From assembly GCA_018661705.1 (NCBI GenBank), contig JABJHR010000014.1:1-64000 (forward strand): a DNA stretch of 64,000 nucleotides. The letters are read 5' to 3'. This DNA is from Candidatus Woesearchaeota archaeon (GTDB lineage Archaea > Nanobdellota > Nanobdellia > Woesearchaeales > DSVV01). Of the stretch, positions 28,601 to 37,800 are shown piece by piece. Below the pieces are notes generated by a model. The model worked only from the letters and a program-made list of their open reading frames with translations. It had not been told where the DNA came from and made no database searches. The translations under genes and the position numbers were made by a program. Within the stretch, counting starts at the first letter, position 1, and each line of letters begins with the position of its first letter.

Positions 28601-29135
28601 AAATAGAGAAATGAATGGCGGTGATAACAGTAAAGTAACCATGATATTTGCCACGTGCCATAGTTGGGACTTTTCAGAGAACCTTTATGACTATCTTAGA
28701 GAAAATGGTGCAGAGAAACTTCCAATTATTGTTACTGAGACAAATAGAGGACAATTAGGCTGGGGTACAAGTGATTCTGAGAAAAAACTACTTGGTACAG
28801 AAGATGCATGGTTTTTAATGTCACTTAAAAAAGCAAAGGAAGAAGGCAAAGTTTTGAGAATAAAAGACCTTTATGAAGCTGAAAAGATTCAGTTTGGAAA
28901 ACAAGACATGGCAGTTAGAATCCCAACAGAACATGGAATTACTGATTTAGGTTCTAGATTTGATGACGGCACAGCTGAAGACATTAAAGAATTAGAGGAA
29001 AAAGCAAAATTAGAGCAAGAAGAAAAAGAAAAACAAGAGGAAGAAAAGAAAAAAGATCCTATTGTAATAGATGTTGCAGACAGTGAAGAAGAAATGATGG
29101 AGACTCTTGAAGCAGATAAATCTGCCCAGACATAA
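25611..29135 (+). CDS. Secreted caspase-like (clan CD) protein 1
   Basis: A 1174-residue protein. ATG 25611 gives a signal peptide MANKIKLCTAIFILILLSVA cleaved near VFA-QVGPENP; an upstream in-frame ATG at 25548 would spoil it. The mature N-terminus QVGPENPNDPYTFDDFKADF is shared with the next gene. The middle ~450-900 is helical and repeat-like. The C-terminal domain shows the caspase/legumain dyad: VMFWFNGHGSKK (His ~960) and VTMIFATCHSWDF (Cys ~1016), each after a hydrophobic strand, then PIIVTETNRGQLGWG. It ends with an acidic tail DSEEEMMETLEADKSAQT. A cysteine peptidase acting outside the cell is likely; substrate unknown. The stop is 1 nt before the next ATG. Confidence 0.72.
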   Translation: MANKIKLCTAIFILILLSVAVFAQVGPENPNDPYTFDDFKADFEAHPIIAANMYMDYYMQLVKENPKMVAKTPEHAEAYKNIIAKDVKHLNQNIDAFKIYCNARGIEFTDIESNFLGFDESTGTFITSGPNGEAVTEFKLDDLKVLKSLNWGSRIDVNNLGQLIWSAKERILTIEGKTTTEAGLSVPEFTITEGKISLVHHDWDGEKENFNYNLEIVKGNKVYITNNEPYPKIKIKATQPIALPMGVLYPIKQYGQEDAVGIILDPNTFHMWHGELETKNKVKFEVESTIITNQKQNCVIQFSCIIDNPGKNLFVDPKKFNDIKITAPDGLYKSIIIRDIKSYQGSVGPPMSNPVELFIEKPSGKVHFVFDWNKKPIMAGNPTDLQTNVGHIITTQSDKKYPWLLFKGKEYSDQYNEGILNRELTNSIISSIKKGSDKELIELYFQTSGYFDKEDKDAVLEVLGGIKEQHLEDKDAAVLQSYFKDDILKWKNDEKFIIEALIVLRSNKNLQQKVIKKMPHIYLSNIANKDIDRLMWNLDPKTKKVFLSKINDFYTDKPFVGDKRNSDDSNPINDPEVLKYLLKYKFKHYFLGQDIIESWKLNNLAEKDPEFLDLLIKKTYITPETMKHFMSKEKFIENKKAMTTLKKEAKKVSKDMGIAVDVYVKELKGKDLEKALSKGISAKTSRVLRYLYKDRDDQKIILKNTNEFDGEDLTDSNMFELFKDKESRLELIKKIKSLNNMDTYKLNELLFELQNQPEILIEIAKKVDDFQMLGGNTFFEDSLSSTLRLETLRKFLLAAKGDEELQRDLFEKFNHHYDYGFNTDVVKKVYFSDSLEGEEDIALRYSIAMSADKLLEDLKKPPTEKNLKEAVALIKKQRKDVEDKEIMGPNTFLISVTHREDRFDPEKIEEFAKDAGVQQFAEKQKGSWDAKETKETKEKTIERLRYSAQMDEVMFWFNGHGSKKHISLGASAGEFESSDKLYREDAINYEEIGKALLNREMNGGDNSKVTMIFATCHSWDFSENLYDYLRENGAEKLPIIVTETNRGQLGWGTSDSEKKLLGTEDAWFLMSLKKAKEEGKVLRIKDLYEAEKIQFGKQDMAVRIPTEHGITDLGSRFDDGTAEDIKELEEKAKLEQEEKEKQEEEKKKDPIVIDVADSEEEMMETLEADKSAQT

Positions 29136-29136
29136 A

Positions 29137-32100
29137 ATGAAACATAAAATACTCATTATAATATTATTAATTTTGTTCTCAGTAAATTTGAGTAGTGTTT
29201 TTGCTCAAGTTGGTCCTGAAAATCCAAATGATCCATATACATTTGATGACTTTAAAGCTGATTTTACTACCCATCCTGTTTTAGCTGCTGAAACATATCC
29301 TAGTTTTTATGTGCAGATTCTTAAAGAAAACCCAAAAGCATCGGCAACTACACCACAACACGTAGAAGCATATGAAAAACTAATTGAGGAAGATGTAAAG
29401 TATTTGAATGCGAATAAGGAAGCGTTTATGGCGTATGTTGATTCACAGGGATTTCATTTTACATCAATTGGTGGAGAATTTAAAAGTTTTGATAAAAACA
29501 CAGGAAAATTTGAAACAAAAGGTGCAGATGGTGAGATGGTTGCTTCATTTACATTAAATGCTCTTAAGATTTTAGAAAAACAAGGGAAATATAATTTTTT
29601 AACAAATGATAATGGGGAATTAGTTTATGATATAGACGCATATGGTGATAATGATGAAACAATAAGAGTTTCAGGGAATGTTGAAGAAAAAAATGGTGAA
29701 ATAATTTTACACAATGGAAAGATTTCTGTGGGCGAAAAATTTAATATTGAATTAACAGGTGGTAATAAAGCAAGACTTGTTGAAGGGCATCATTATTTGA
29801 AGGATTTTAAGAGTGGAAAAAAAGGTTTTGTAGAGGTAGAGGTAGTAGATTCACCAATAATTTTACCAAAAGGAATTCTCATGAATGGTAAAGCACTTTT
29901 GGTAACTGAGAATGTTATTGATTTATTACCAAATTCTAAGTATCAAAATGATGCAGAAACTATTTTTGAAGTGAGTAAACAAACAAGGCTAATTACAGAT
30001 GACATCAGTGCTTGTGATCATGTTTTTCATAGTTGTATTTTATTAAGGAAATTTGAATCAAAGAATAGGGACAAATGGTATTACAAACCAAAAGAAGATG
30101 GAAATCTTATTGTTTATGCTATTGACGGAAACCAGATAAAAATAAATGCTAAGGATGGTTATTACAACAATATTATTGTTAAACAGATTCCTGAATCAAA
30201 GGTGCTTATTGGAACTGTTGGATATAAAAAATATTACTTGCTTGCTAATCGTGGTCTTGTGGATCAATTTGGAGGGGAAATCTATAATGTTAAATTATTA
30301 GATAAAATAAAAAAACATCCTAACTTTCAAATAGCATTACAAGAAACTAAAACTAATAGGGCTAAAGTTGATTTAACTTTAATGAGAGCAGATAACTCTA
30401 AAACAGAAATAGTATTTAGTAACTTTGCCCCAATATCAAAAGGAAATTTAAAGGGGTTACAAACAAATATTGGCAATGTTTTTGAAGATGTATCTTCTCA
30501 AAATTATCCTTGGATAATTTATAATGGTAAACCTTCTGCCAACACAAAAGGAAGATTAAAGGAAACACTTCCTGATAAGATCACAAAATTAGTCACACAG
30601 AAACAAGGAGCAAAACTTTCATTGTTGTTTGAATCTTTTGAAAGTTTGAATAAAGGAGAAACAGAATCAATTCTCAAAGAAAGCAAAAACATTGATTTAA
30701 ATACTTTAAGACAAATTATAAATAAATATGAACCTGAAATCATTAAAGGTATTGAGGAATATGCGAAAGAAGATCTTAAAAGAATTCTGATCCTACAAAA
30801 ATCAAATATAGATTCACCTGCTGCTTCTGAACTCCAAACAAAGTTGATAAATGATTTTAATTCGATTCAAAATGAATATATGGCTTTTTTAATAAAAGCA
30901 ACTGAAGGTAGGGAAGAATTACAAAAAGAGTTATTAAATAATGTAAACAATATAGTTGATCCAGGTAGTGTTCTTGCTTCAATTGATTCATACAATCTCA
31001 AAAAAAGAGTTATTGAAAAAACTATTTTCATTGAGGAAGAATTTCTTAGTTTAGATTATTTAGAAAATTATTTAAAAGAATTAGAAAAATTAGATCCTAA
31101 ATTACAACAATTAGCCATAGAAAACCTTGATTTAAATAAAGGACTTTTTAGGAAGGTTGACAAAGAAGGAGAAGCGTATAGGAGAGTTCTTGAATTCCAC
31201 AAAAATAAACCTAAACAAATGGAGGCTTTTCTAAGAAAAATGCCTACTTTGCTTCATATAGGATTTGATCCAGAAAAATTCAGAACAATTTATTTTGAGA
31301 AACATTTTGAAGAACAAACTAAAGATTTAGACTTTGCAAACAAATATTCAGTTGCTCTGACTGCTGCACGTTATTTAGAACAGAAAGGAGATATGAATCA
31401 AGAAGATAGAATTAAGGTAATTGACTTAATTATCCAACAACGAGAACGTTTTGCTAATCATGTAATCCTAGATGAAAATACATATTACATCCCGGTTACA
31501 CATGAAGAAGGGCATTTTGAAAATGGTAAAATGGTGCAGCTTGCCCGCGATTCAGGAGTAAAAGAAATAGCAGACCCAAATTTAAAAGGAAACAAAGATA
31601 TTGAAAAAACAAAACAAGTAAAGGAAAAATTTTTAGGATTTGTAAAAGGTAGCAAAGAAAAAGGAAAGACAACCATTCATTTCAATAATCACGGCGGGCC
31701 TGAACACCAATGGTTATCTTCCGGCCAAGTTGGATCTGAAACATCAAACAATATGGATAAACCAGGTGCAATAAGTTATATTGAATTTGGTAATGCTCTT
31801 CTAGAAAGAGGAGATTTAAATGATGTTACAATTATAATTGATTCTTGTTATAGTAATGATTTTAAAGATAAATTATATGCTTATTTATACAAAAAAAATA
31901 CAGCCAAAATGCCAATTATAATTACAGAAACTAATAGAGGTCAAGTTGGGTATGGTTCTTCGACAGGTTCTGTTTTTGGTAATGCTTTAAAAGAAACAAT
32001 TCAAAAAGGCAAACCATTAACAGGAGCAAATATATACAAAGTAGAATCTAAAACTTTTTTTGAACAAGACTTGTCAGTAACAATGCCAATAGCAAATGAA

Positions 32101-32304
32101 GAAGAAGCAGAGTTTACAGATCCAGAAACTCCTGGAGTAACAACAATGGGTTCAACTTTTGATGATGGGGCTGCTGAATCACCAACAAAACCACCAGAAG
32201 AAGAAGAAAAATTAGAAGGACTTCCACCAACTGTTATTGAAATCTCAGACAGTGAAGAAGAAATGATGGATACTTTAGAAGCAGATGAATCTGCAATGAC
32301 ATAA
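29137..32304 (+). CDS. Secreted caspase-like (clan CD) protein 2
   Basis: A 1055-residue paralog of the preceding gene, starting 1 nt after its stop. ATG 29137 (MKHKILIIILLILFSVNLSS) gives a clean signal peptide ending FAQVGPENP; the earlier TTG at 29107 is rejected. Shared blocks: the N-terminal ~110 residues, a LQTNIG-NV...YPWIIYNGKP block near 450, a helical middle, and the catalytic domain with TTIHFNNHGGPEHQW (His ~852) and TIIIDSCYSNDF (Cys ~904), closer to canonical clan CD than copy 1. Ends DSEEEMMDTLEADESAMT, almost the same acidic tail as copy 1. Tandem duplication with divergence; the two may process each other or a common surface substrate. Confidence 0.74.
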   Translation: MKHKILIIILLILFSVNLSSVFAQVGPENPNDPYTFDDFKADFTTHPVLAAETYPSFYVQILKENPKASATTPQHVEAYEKLIEEDVKYLNANKEAFMAYVDSQGFHFTSIGGEFKSFDKNTGKFETKGADGEMVASFTLNALKILEKQGKYNFLTNDNGELVYDIDAYGDNDETIRVSGNVEEKNGEIILHNGKISVGEKFNIELTGGNKARLVEGHHYLKDFKSGKKGFVEVEVVDSPIILPKGILMNGKALLVTENVIDLLPNSKYQNDAETIFEVSKQTRLITDDISACDHVFHSCILLRKFESKNRDKWYYKPKEDGNLIVYAIDGNQIKINAKDGYYNNIIVKQIPESKVLIGTVGYKKYYLLANRGLVDQFGGEIYNVKLLDKIKKHPNFQIALQETKTNRAKVDLTLMRADNSKTEIVFSNFAPISKGNLKGLQTNIGNVFEDVSSQNYPWIIYNGKPSANTKGRLKETLPDKITKLVTQKQGAKLSLLFESFESLNKGETESILKESKNIDLNTLRQIINKYEPEIIKGIEEYAKEDLKRILILQKSNIDSPAASELQTKLINDFNSIQNEYMAFLIKATEGREELQKELLNNVNNIVDPGSVLASIDSYNLKKRVIEKTIFIEEEFLSLDYLENYLKELEKLDPKLQQLAIENLDLNKGLFRKVDKEGEAYRRVLEFHKNKPKQMEAFLRKMPTLLHIGFDPEKFRTIYFEKHFEEQTKDLDFANKYSVALTAARYLEQKGDMNQEDRIKVIDLIIQQRERFANHVILDENTYYIPVTHEEGHFENGKMVQLARDSGVKEIADPNLKGNKDIEKTKQVKEKFLGFVKGSKEKGKTTIHFNNHGGPEHQWLSSGQVGSETSNNMDKPGAISYIEFGNALLERGDLNDVTIIIDSCYSNDFKDKLYAYLYKKNTAKMPIIITETNRGQVGYGSSTGSVFGNALKETIQKGKPLTGANIYKVESKTFFEQDLSVTMPIANEEEAEFTDPETPGVTTMGSTFDDGAAESPTKPPEEEEKLEGLPPTVIEISDSEEEMMDTLEADESAMT

Positions 32305-32376
32305 TTACTTTCTAGTATAAAACAAGTGCCTTTCCATCCAATAACTTTATAAATCAAACACTTAACTCTTTATAAC

Positions 32377-32553
32377 ATGAAACATATATTAAAGTGTCCT
32401 AAATGTAGCAAATATACTATGGGGAATGAATGTACTGTGTGTAAGGTTCCGGCAATAGATTTAAAGCCACCTAAATATTCTCCTGAAGATAAATATGGGA
32501 AGTATAGAAGAGAAGTTAAGGAAGAAAGTAGAAAGGAGAAGGATTTAATATGA
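32377..32553 (+). CDS. nop10: H/ACA ribonucleoprotein protein Nop10
   Basis: A 58-residue protein starting MKHILKCPKCSKYTMGNECT. The zinc-binding cysteines C7/C10 and C19/C22 and the block KPPKYSPEDKYGKYRRE are diagnostic of archaeal Nop10, which with Cbf5, Gar1 and L7Ae forms the guide-RNA pseudouridylation particle. TATA CTTTATAAAT about 27 nt upstream indicates a leaderless start. The stop overlaps the PAC2 gene start as ATGA, an arrangement common in archaea. Confidence 0.95.
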   Translation: MKHILKCPKCSKYTMGNECTVCKVPAIDLKPPKYSPEDKYGKYRREVKEESRKEKDLI

Positions 32554-33341
32554 AATGGAATTTTAAATTACTCGGCAAATTACCAACATTTAAGAGACCA
32601 GTTTTAATAGAAGGTTTACCTGGTATAGGTAATGTTGGCAAAGTTGTTGTTGATTATTTAATTGATGATCTAAAAGCAATTAAGTTATATGATATTAGTT
32701 CTGATCATATGCCTCATTCTGTTTTTGTTAATGAGGATAATCTAGTAGAATTACCTAGTATTGAGATTTATTATAAAAAAGCAGGTAAAAAAGGATGTAA
32801 AAATGATTTATTATTTTTAACAGGCGATGTTCAACCAATAGATGAGCAAAGTTGTTATGCTTTTTGCAATCAAATATTAGATTTAATGGAAAAACTCAAA
32901 TGCAAAGAGATTATTGCAATGGGTGGTATTGGATTACAAGAAGTTGGTAAAATGCCAAAAGTATATTGCACAGGAAACACAAAGAAAATTGTAACTAAAT
33001 ATACTAAAAAAACTAAAGCATCTAATAAAATACATGGTGTTGTTGGCCCAATCATGGGTGTTTCTGGATTAATTGTTGGTTTAGCTAGCCCAAGAGACAT
33101 AGAGGCGGTTGCATTATTAGCAGAAACAATTGCTCATCCAATGTTTGTTGGTGTAAAAGGAGCAAGAGAGATTATGAAAGTTGTAGAAAAGACACTTAAC
33201 ATCAAGGTTAATATAAAAGATATTGAAAAAGAGATCAAAAGCCTTGAGAAAGAGATGGTTCAAACAACTAAAGAACTAATGGAAGCAGGAAATGAAGTTT
33301 CTGGATCAAATAAAACTGATGAAGTTTCTTATATAGGATAA
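32550..33341 (+). CDS. PAC2-family protein (proteasome assembly chaperone-like)
   Basis: A 263-residue soluble protein with the PAC2 pattern: PVLIEGLPGIGNVGKVVVDY (~19-38), LFLTGDVQP (~89), EIIAMGGIGLQEV (~127) and VVGPIMGVSGLIVGLAS (~170), and a coiled-coil C-terminus DIEKEIKSLEKEMVQTTKEL. Archaeal members form oligomers and are related to eukaryotic PAC1/PAC2 chaperones; some act as ATP-independent proteasome activators. Translationally coupled to nop10, a conserved archaeal neighbourhood. Confidence 0.9.
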   Translation: MKWNFKLLGKLPTFKRPVLIEGLPGIGNVGKVVVDYLIDDLKAIKLYDISSDHMPHSVFVNEDNLVELPSIEIYYKKAGKKGCKNDLLFLTGDVQPIDEQSCYAFCNQILDLMEKLKCKEIIAMGGIGLQEVGKMPKVYCTGNTKKIVTKYTKKTKASNKIHGVVGPIMGVSGLIVGLASPRDIEAVALLAETIAHPMFVGVKGAREIMKVVEKTLNIKVNIKDIEKEIKSLEKEMVQTTKELMEAGNEVSGSNKTDEVSYIG

Positions 33342-33392
33342 TTTTTTTCTATTTAGTAAAACTTAAATATTAGTAATGTTTTGTAAATTAAC

Positions 33393-33716
33393 ATGGCATC
33401 AAACTTTATTTATATTTTACTAACATACGTTGTATCTGCAATACCTTTGAATATAGCAGTTAAACTATTAGAAGGAAAATCTTCTTGGTTTAAAGCAATC
33501 TTAGCAAACGTAATTGTAGCAGTTCTTTCTTATGTTATTTCTGCAAAAATAGGTAATTACTCAGGAATTATCACATTCATTGCTTTATTATTTATTTACA
33601 AAATCATGTTTCATATTGGTTGGTTTAGGGCATTTATTGCATGGGCATTACAAGGAATTATCATCGCAATTTTCTGGGCATTAATGTACTGGTTGTTAGG
33701 CGTTGTATTATTTTAA
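33393..33716 (+). CDS. Small four-helix membrane protein
   Basis: A 107-residue protein that is almost entirely hydrophobic: helices at ~4-24, ~34-52, ~56-74 and ~80-106 (ALQGIIIAIFWALMYWLLGV). The start ATGGCATC follows a TATA-like ACTTAAATATTAG by about 25 nt. It lacks known motifs; possibly a membrane accessory protein. It is followed by two family B elements. Confidence 0.6.
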   Translation: MASNFIYILLTYVVSAIPLNIAVKLLEGKSSWFKAILANVIVAVLSYVISAKIGNYSGIITFIALLFIYKIMFHIGWFRAFIAWALQGIIIAIFWALMYWLLGVVLF

Positions 33717-33787
33717 TTTGTTTTATCTTATTCTTAATTAAGAATTTCTAGCTTTTATTAAGAATATTTCTAATTTTAATTAAAAAA

Positions 33788-33880
33788 CTTGTGAGCTGTA
33801 TTGGCTCCGCCCTAGTGTTGCAGAGTAAAATAAAGAATAATACTACTAAACAAAGGCGGATGCTCTTTTTTCACTAGGAT
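33788..33880 (-). repeat. Family B hairpin element, copy B4 (inverted)
   Basis: On the minus strand: ATCCTAGTGAAAAAAGAGC, GCATCCGCC, a TTGTTTAGTAGTATTATTC arm opposite TACTCTGCAACA, then CTAGGGCGGAGCCAAT. It lies between convergent genes, consistent with a bidirectional terminator or an insertion-tolerant spot. Confidence 0.6.
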
Positions 33881-33937
33881 TTTTCTCCAAGTAATATTAT
33901 AACATAGTTGTTTTTTGTATTAAAATAAAGAATTAAA

Positions 33938-33983
33938 AATCTCTTCAACACCAGGGCGGAGCCAATGTCACACGTGAGTTTTC
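33938..33983 (+). repeat. Family B element, right half only (B5)
   Basis: CTCTTCAACACCAGGGCGGA followed by GCCAATGTCAC matches the right half of B3 and B4. The left half is missing; the intact inverted copy B4 lies 58 nt away, so the two face each other. Confidence 0.55.
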
Positions 33984-33993
33984 TTTTAAAACA

Positions 33994-34776
33994 TCACTTA
34001 ATCTTCCTCAAAACAACCCCAATATAACATTTCATCCAGCACATGTAGATAATAAAGAATATCAAATACAGGAAGAAATACAAGGTCCCTGGTAAAAACC
34101 TAATAAATATCATAATTTGTATTAACACAAACAACAGTATAAGAATTAAGAAAAAAGGTAAAATAAATAAGTAGATCCTAGCAAATGCTGTCTTAAAAAA
34201 CCTTTTAAACGCTCCTCCAAGACTTTTTGCAGTAACTGCTGCCACACTGCTTGTATTAAATAAATGTATAAAGAAAGGCAATAAAATAAACAATGAGAAA
34301 ACTAATTGAACTTCACCTATTACAAACCATGCAACAAAATAAAGTGCACCCATAAAAAATACTGATATAATCACGTTAAACAATGCAACTCTTAAAAAAG
34401 ATTTAATGTCATATTTTATTTTAAATATTCTTGTCCAAATTAAACCTTTAAAGAAAGTATAGTTAATTAATTGTAAAATTAACATAGATACTAATAAGAA
34501 TCCAAAGAAATACATGGATGTGTTAATCTCAGATGCCATTGCAGCTAATTGAGCCATTGGCATATTGTTCATGCCTTCTAATAATATTTTTGCTTCCATC
34601 ATAAAGCTTGCCTTAGGCCAAACATACCATTTAAACATAAATAACAACACAAAGAAGATAAGATAGTATAAAAAATCAAATAAAACAGTCTGAACAAATG
34701 TTTTAATATTCTTTTTTCTAAAACAACTAAAACTTTCAACAAATGCACTGTTCATTAACCATTTTTTTATGTTCAC
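33994..34776 (-). CDS. Multi-spanning membrane protein of surface cluster 2
   Basis: A 260-residue integral membrane protein with about six helices (~30-50, ~88-112, ~128-150, ~155-175, ~195-220, ~225-250) and one ~45-residue extracytoplasmic loop after the first. The same plan as the 280-residue protein of cluster 1. It is the last gene of the minus-strand run that starts with the 765-residue pilin-like protein, separated from the 1035-residue protein by 80 nt. Likely an anchor or transport part of the same surface structure. The GGTGAG Shine-Dalgarno upstream of the ATG is good. Confidence 0.75.
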   Translation of the reverse strand: MNIKKWLMNSAFVESFSCFRKKNIKTFVQTVLFDFLYYLIFFVLLFMFKWYVWPKASFMMEAKILLEGMNNMPMAQLAAMASEINTSMYFFGFLLVSMLILQLINYTFFKGLIWTRIFKIKYDIKSFLRVALFNVIISVFFMGALYFVAWFVIGEVQLVFSLFILLPFFIHLFNTSSVAAVTAKSLGGAFKRFFKTAFARIYLFILPFFLILILLFVLIQIMIFIRFLPGTLYFFLYLIFFIIYMCWMKCYIGVVLRKIK

Positions 34777-34856
34777 TTTCTCACCACTTTTTTTATTGAA
34801 TTACAATTTTTAATATTTAATCACATAAATTATAATCTAAACAAGATTATCAAACT

Positions 34857-37800
34857 TCAACTACAATCAGTATCACCTGTTTCAACATCCAATATAATAT
34901 TATCTCCACCTAATTTAAAACATTGCGGATAACCTTCCTTAATTGTTCCTGAACTTGTTTCACCAATTCCTTCATACACATCCAAGCAAACATGACTGTA
35001 TCTGCATTCTCTAATAAGATCTGTGTTTTCACAGTCAAACAACATTTCATCACCTGAAATGTGTTTTCTAATCACACCAATTGGATTTGCCATGTATATA
35101 TCTTGATACCAACCAGCTGGATTACCACTAATTTCATAAGATTTACCATTTTCTCCCCTACATTCATTCCATAAATATACTCTTGCTAATTGCATTGGAC
35201 CAACTGTTTGTAAACTAATTGCATATCTATAAATGTTAGTTGTTATTTGTTCCTTAATACCACTAACTTGAACATATAATATGTTATCTACATTTTGACC
35301 AAAATTAAGTGCAAATTTTGGTTGTTTATAAGCTTGATCATCAAACCCAGTAAGTGAAACCTCTACATCTTCATCTTCTCCTGTGTCATAATACTCTAAA
35401 GTACACATTCCGTTATAAATTGCGTACTCAATCTCTGTAAATCCCATACCAGTCCATGATCTAAACCATTTATCAAACATCTTTCCAAAATACTCATCTA
35501 ATTGTGATCTAAAAGCTTCATTTAATTTATCATACCTATCACTAGCTAATTTTTCTACACCTTCACATCCCTTTGATTTCCAATTATTTTTGCATTTCTT
35601 AAATGTATCTTCATACATCCCCTTAGGATCAACTGCGCAACCAGTTTTTTTTTTGTATGTAACACAATATTTTTTACCTTTATCTTTTTCTTTACATCCA
35701 GCTAAATCACCACAATCAACTGCCCTACAGTTTGATTTTGTTGGATTACAAAATTCACCTTTTTCATCAACATAAACACCACCTTCAACACCTTCAAATA
35801 AACTTACGTGAGAAAAACTAAAGAAATCACCACCACTAGATCCTAGTTCTCTGTCAAATCTATCACTATCATCATCATCAGTAATAATAATATCACCATT
35901 TTCACCAATAGCGTAATTACCTGATTTAGTTGTTCCTTTACTCTCATCTTCGTCTGCACTTAATGCAGCTGTTTGTGTTTCATATTGAGCTTTTGCTTGT
36001 TTTTCTTTATGTTTTTTAATAATTCCATTAACATCTACATTAGGATTTTTCTTTTTTAGTTCTTCATATTCATCTGCAGAGACACCGTTTCTTTTTAACT
36101 TTGCAATATCATCTACACTAAGACCATCATTTGCTGCCATATATTTATCATATTCACCTTTAGAAACACCTGCACTTGCTAATGTGTCTTGATCATCATC
36201 CTCAACATCACTGTCGTCATAAGTTTTCTTTTTTGCTGCAATTTTTGTTTTTACTAACTCCTCTAATTCTTCCTTGTCTTTAAAATCTCCTGGGCCAATT
36301 CCTAAAAGATGTAATTCAAGTATATTAGTAGCATCATCAATTCCTTTTTTAGCATAAGCAGCAACAGTTGATCCACTAATACCACTTGTTGACATGCTAA
36401 TCATAATAGAAGGGGTTGTAATTTTTCCATCACTATATAGTTTTGCCTCTTTTGAACTAATACCAGCTTCAAATAATTCAATTGCATCATCAACATCCTG
36501 TTTTGCATCTTTATATCCTTGAAGTGTTGTTGGTGAAATCTTTTTCTCTTTTAATTTTAACATATCACGAATATCATTTGCACCTGCTTTATTATATGCT
36601 GCTGCCTGTGCTGCACTTATTCCTTTTTTCTTGAGTTCTGCTTGATCTGATTGATCATTTATTCCTGCTTTTTTCCATGCTTCTTGTTCATTTTTATATT
36701 TAGCAGCTTTTGATTTTTGCTGTTTCTCCGTTGAACTTGCTACACTCAACACTTTTTTAAACTGCTTTTCATAGTCATCGCCAACTTTTTTCTTTAATGC
36801 ATCTTCAATTTTTTCATGAGCATCTTGATCATCATCAAACTTTTCTCCATTAACAGAAAGAATTTTTCCATTTGTTCCAATCCTAAGTGTTGAACCATCT
36901 AATTCATATTCATATCCTTCTGGATTAGGTGCAGTTTCTGATGGAGTTGGTTTTGTTAATGTAACACCTCCAACTTTTACTTCTTTAAGTTCACCAGAAT
37001 TAGGGTCATAAGTTGTTTTAGTGCTTGTAACTCCACCATCATTATCATATGTAAATACAAGAGCATTCTCAATTAATCCTGTTTTAGAATTATAATTAAT
37101 CTGTCCAATAATATTTCCTTTTTCATCGTATGTGTTATCAGAACCCGTATTCCCTGTACTAACATAATATTCTATTTTCTGCCTTACTGTTTCTCCATCT
37201 TTATGATAAGTGATTTCTTTTTTTACATTTTCACCAGACTCATCAAATAATTTTTTGCTCTTAACTTTTCCCTTAGAATAAATTACTTCCTCTACAGGAA
37301 CCCCCTCATCATCTTTATCATACCATGTGATTGTTCCAGAATAACTATTAAAAGTAACCCCATATTCAGTTATATCTCCACCAATAACCATTCGAATTCC
37401 TTTAAATTTTGTATCTGGAGAGTATCCTATAGAAAACTGCTGACCAGCACCACCATAGTCATCATCAAAACATCCTTGGTTAGTACATTCATCTTCATCA
37501 ATATCACTAAGAGAAATTCCTTGATGTTTTTGCGCATATAGCATTGTAGCTATAATTTCATCTCTTGCTGCTTTACTTGTAGTTAATTTTTCATTCATGA
37601 TCTCATATGTTTCCGGAGTTGTTTTAGAAACAACTTGATCATTAGAGTCTCTTAGTTCATAAAAATATCTTCCTTGATTATCCTGCCTAAGATATACTTT
37701 ACCAAATTTACCCACAGCATAACCCTTATCAACTTTCATGTCTGTTTTTTCTTTTTTTCCTGTTGCCATCCCAACTAAATCTGCTTGTCCTGCTAAATCA

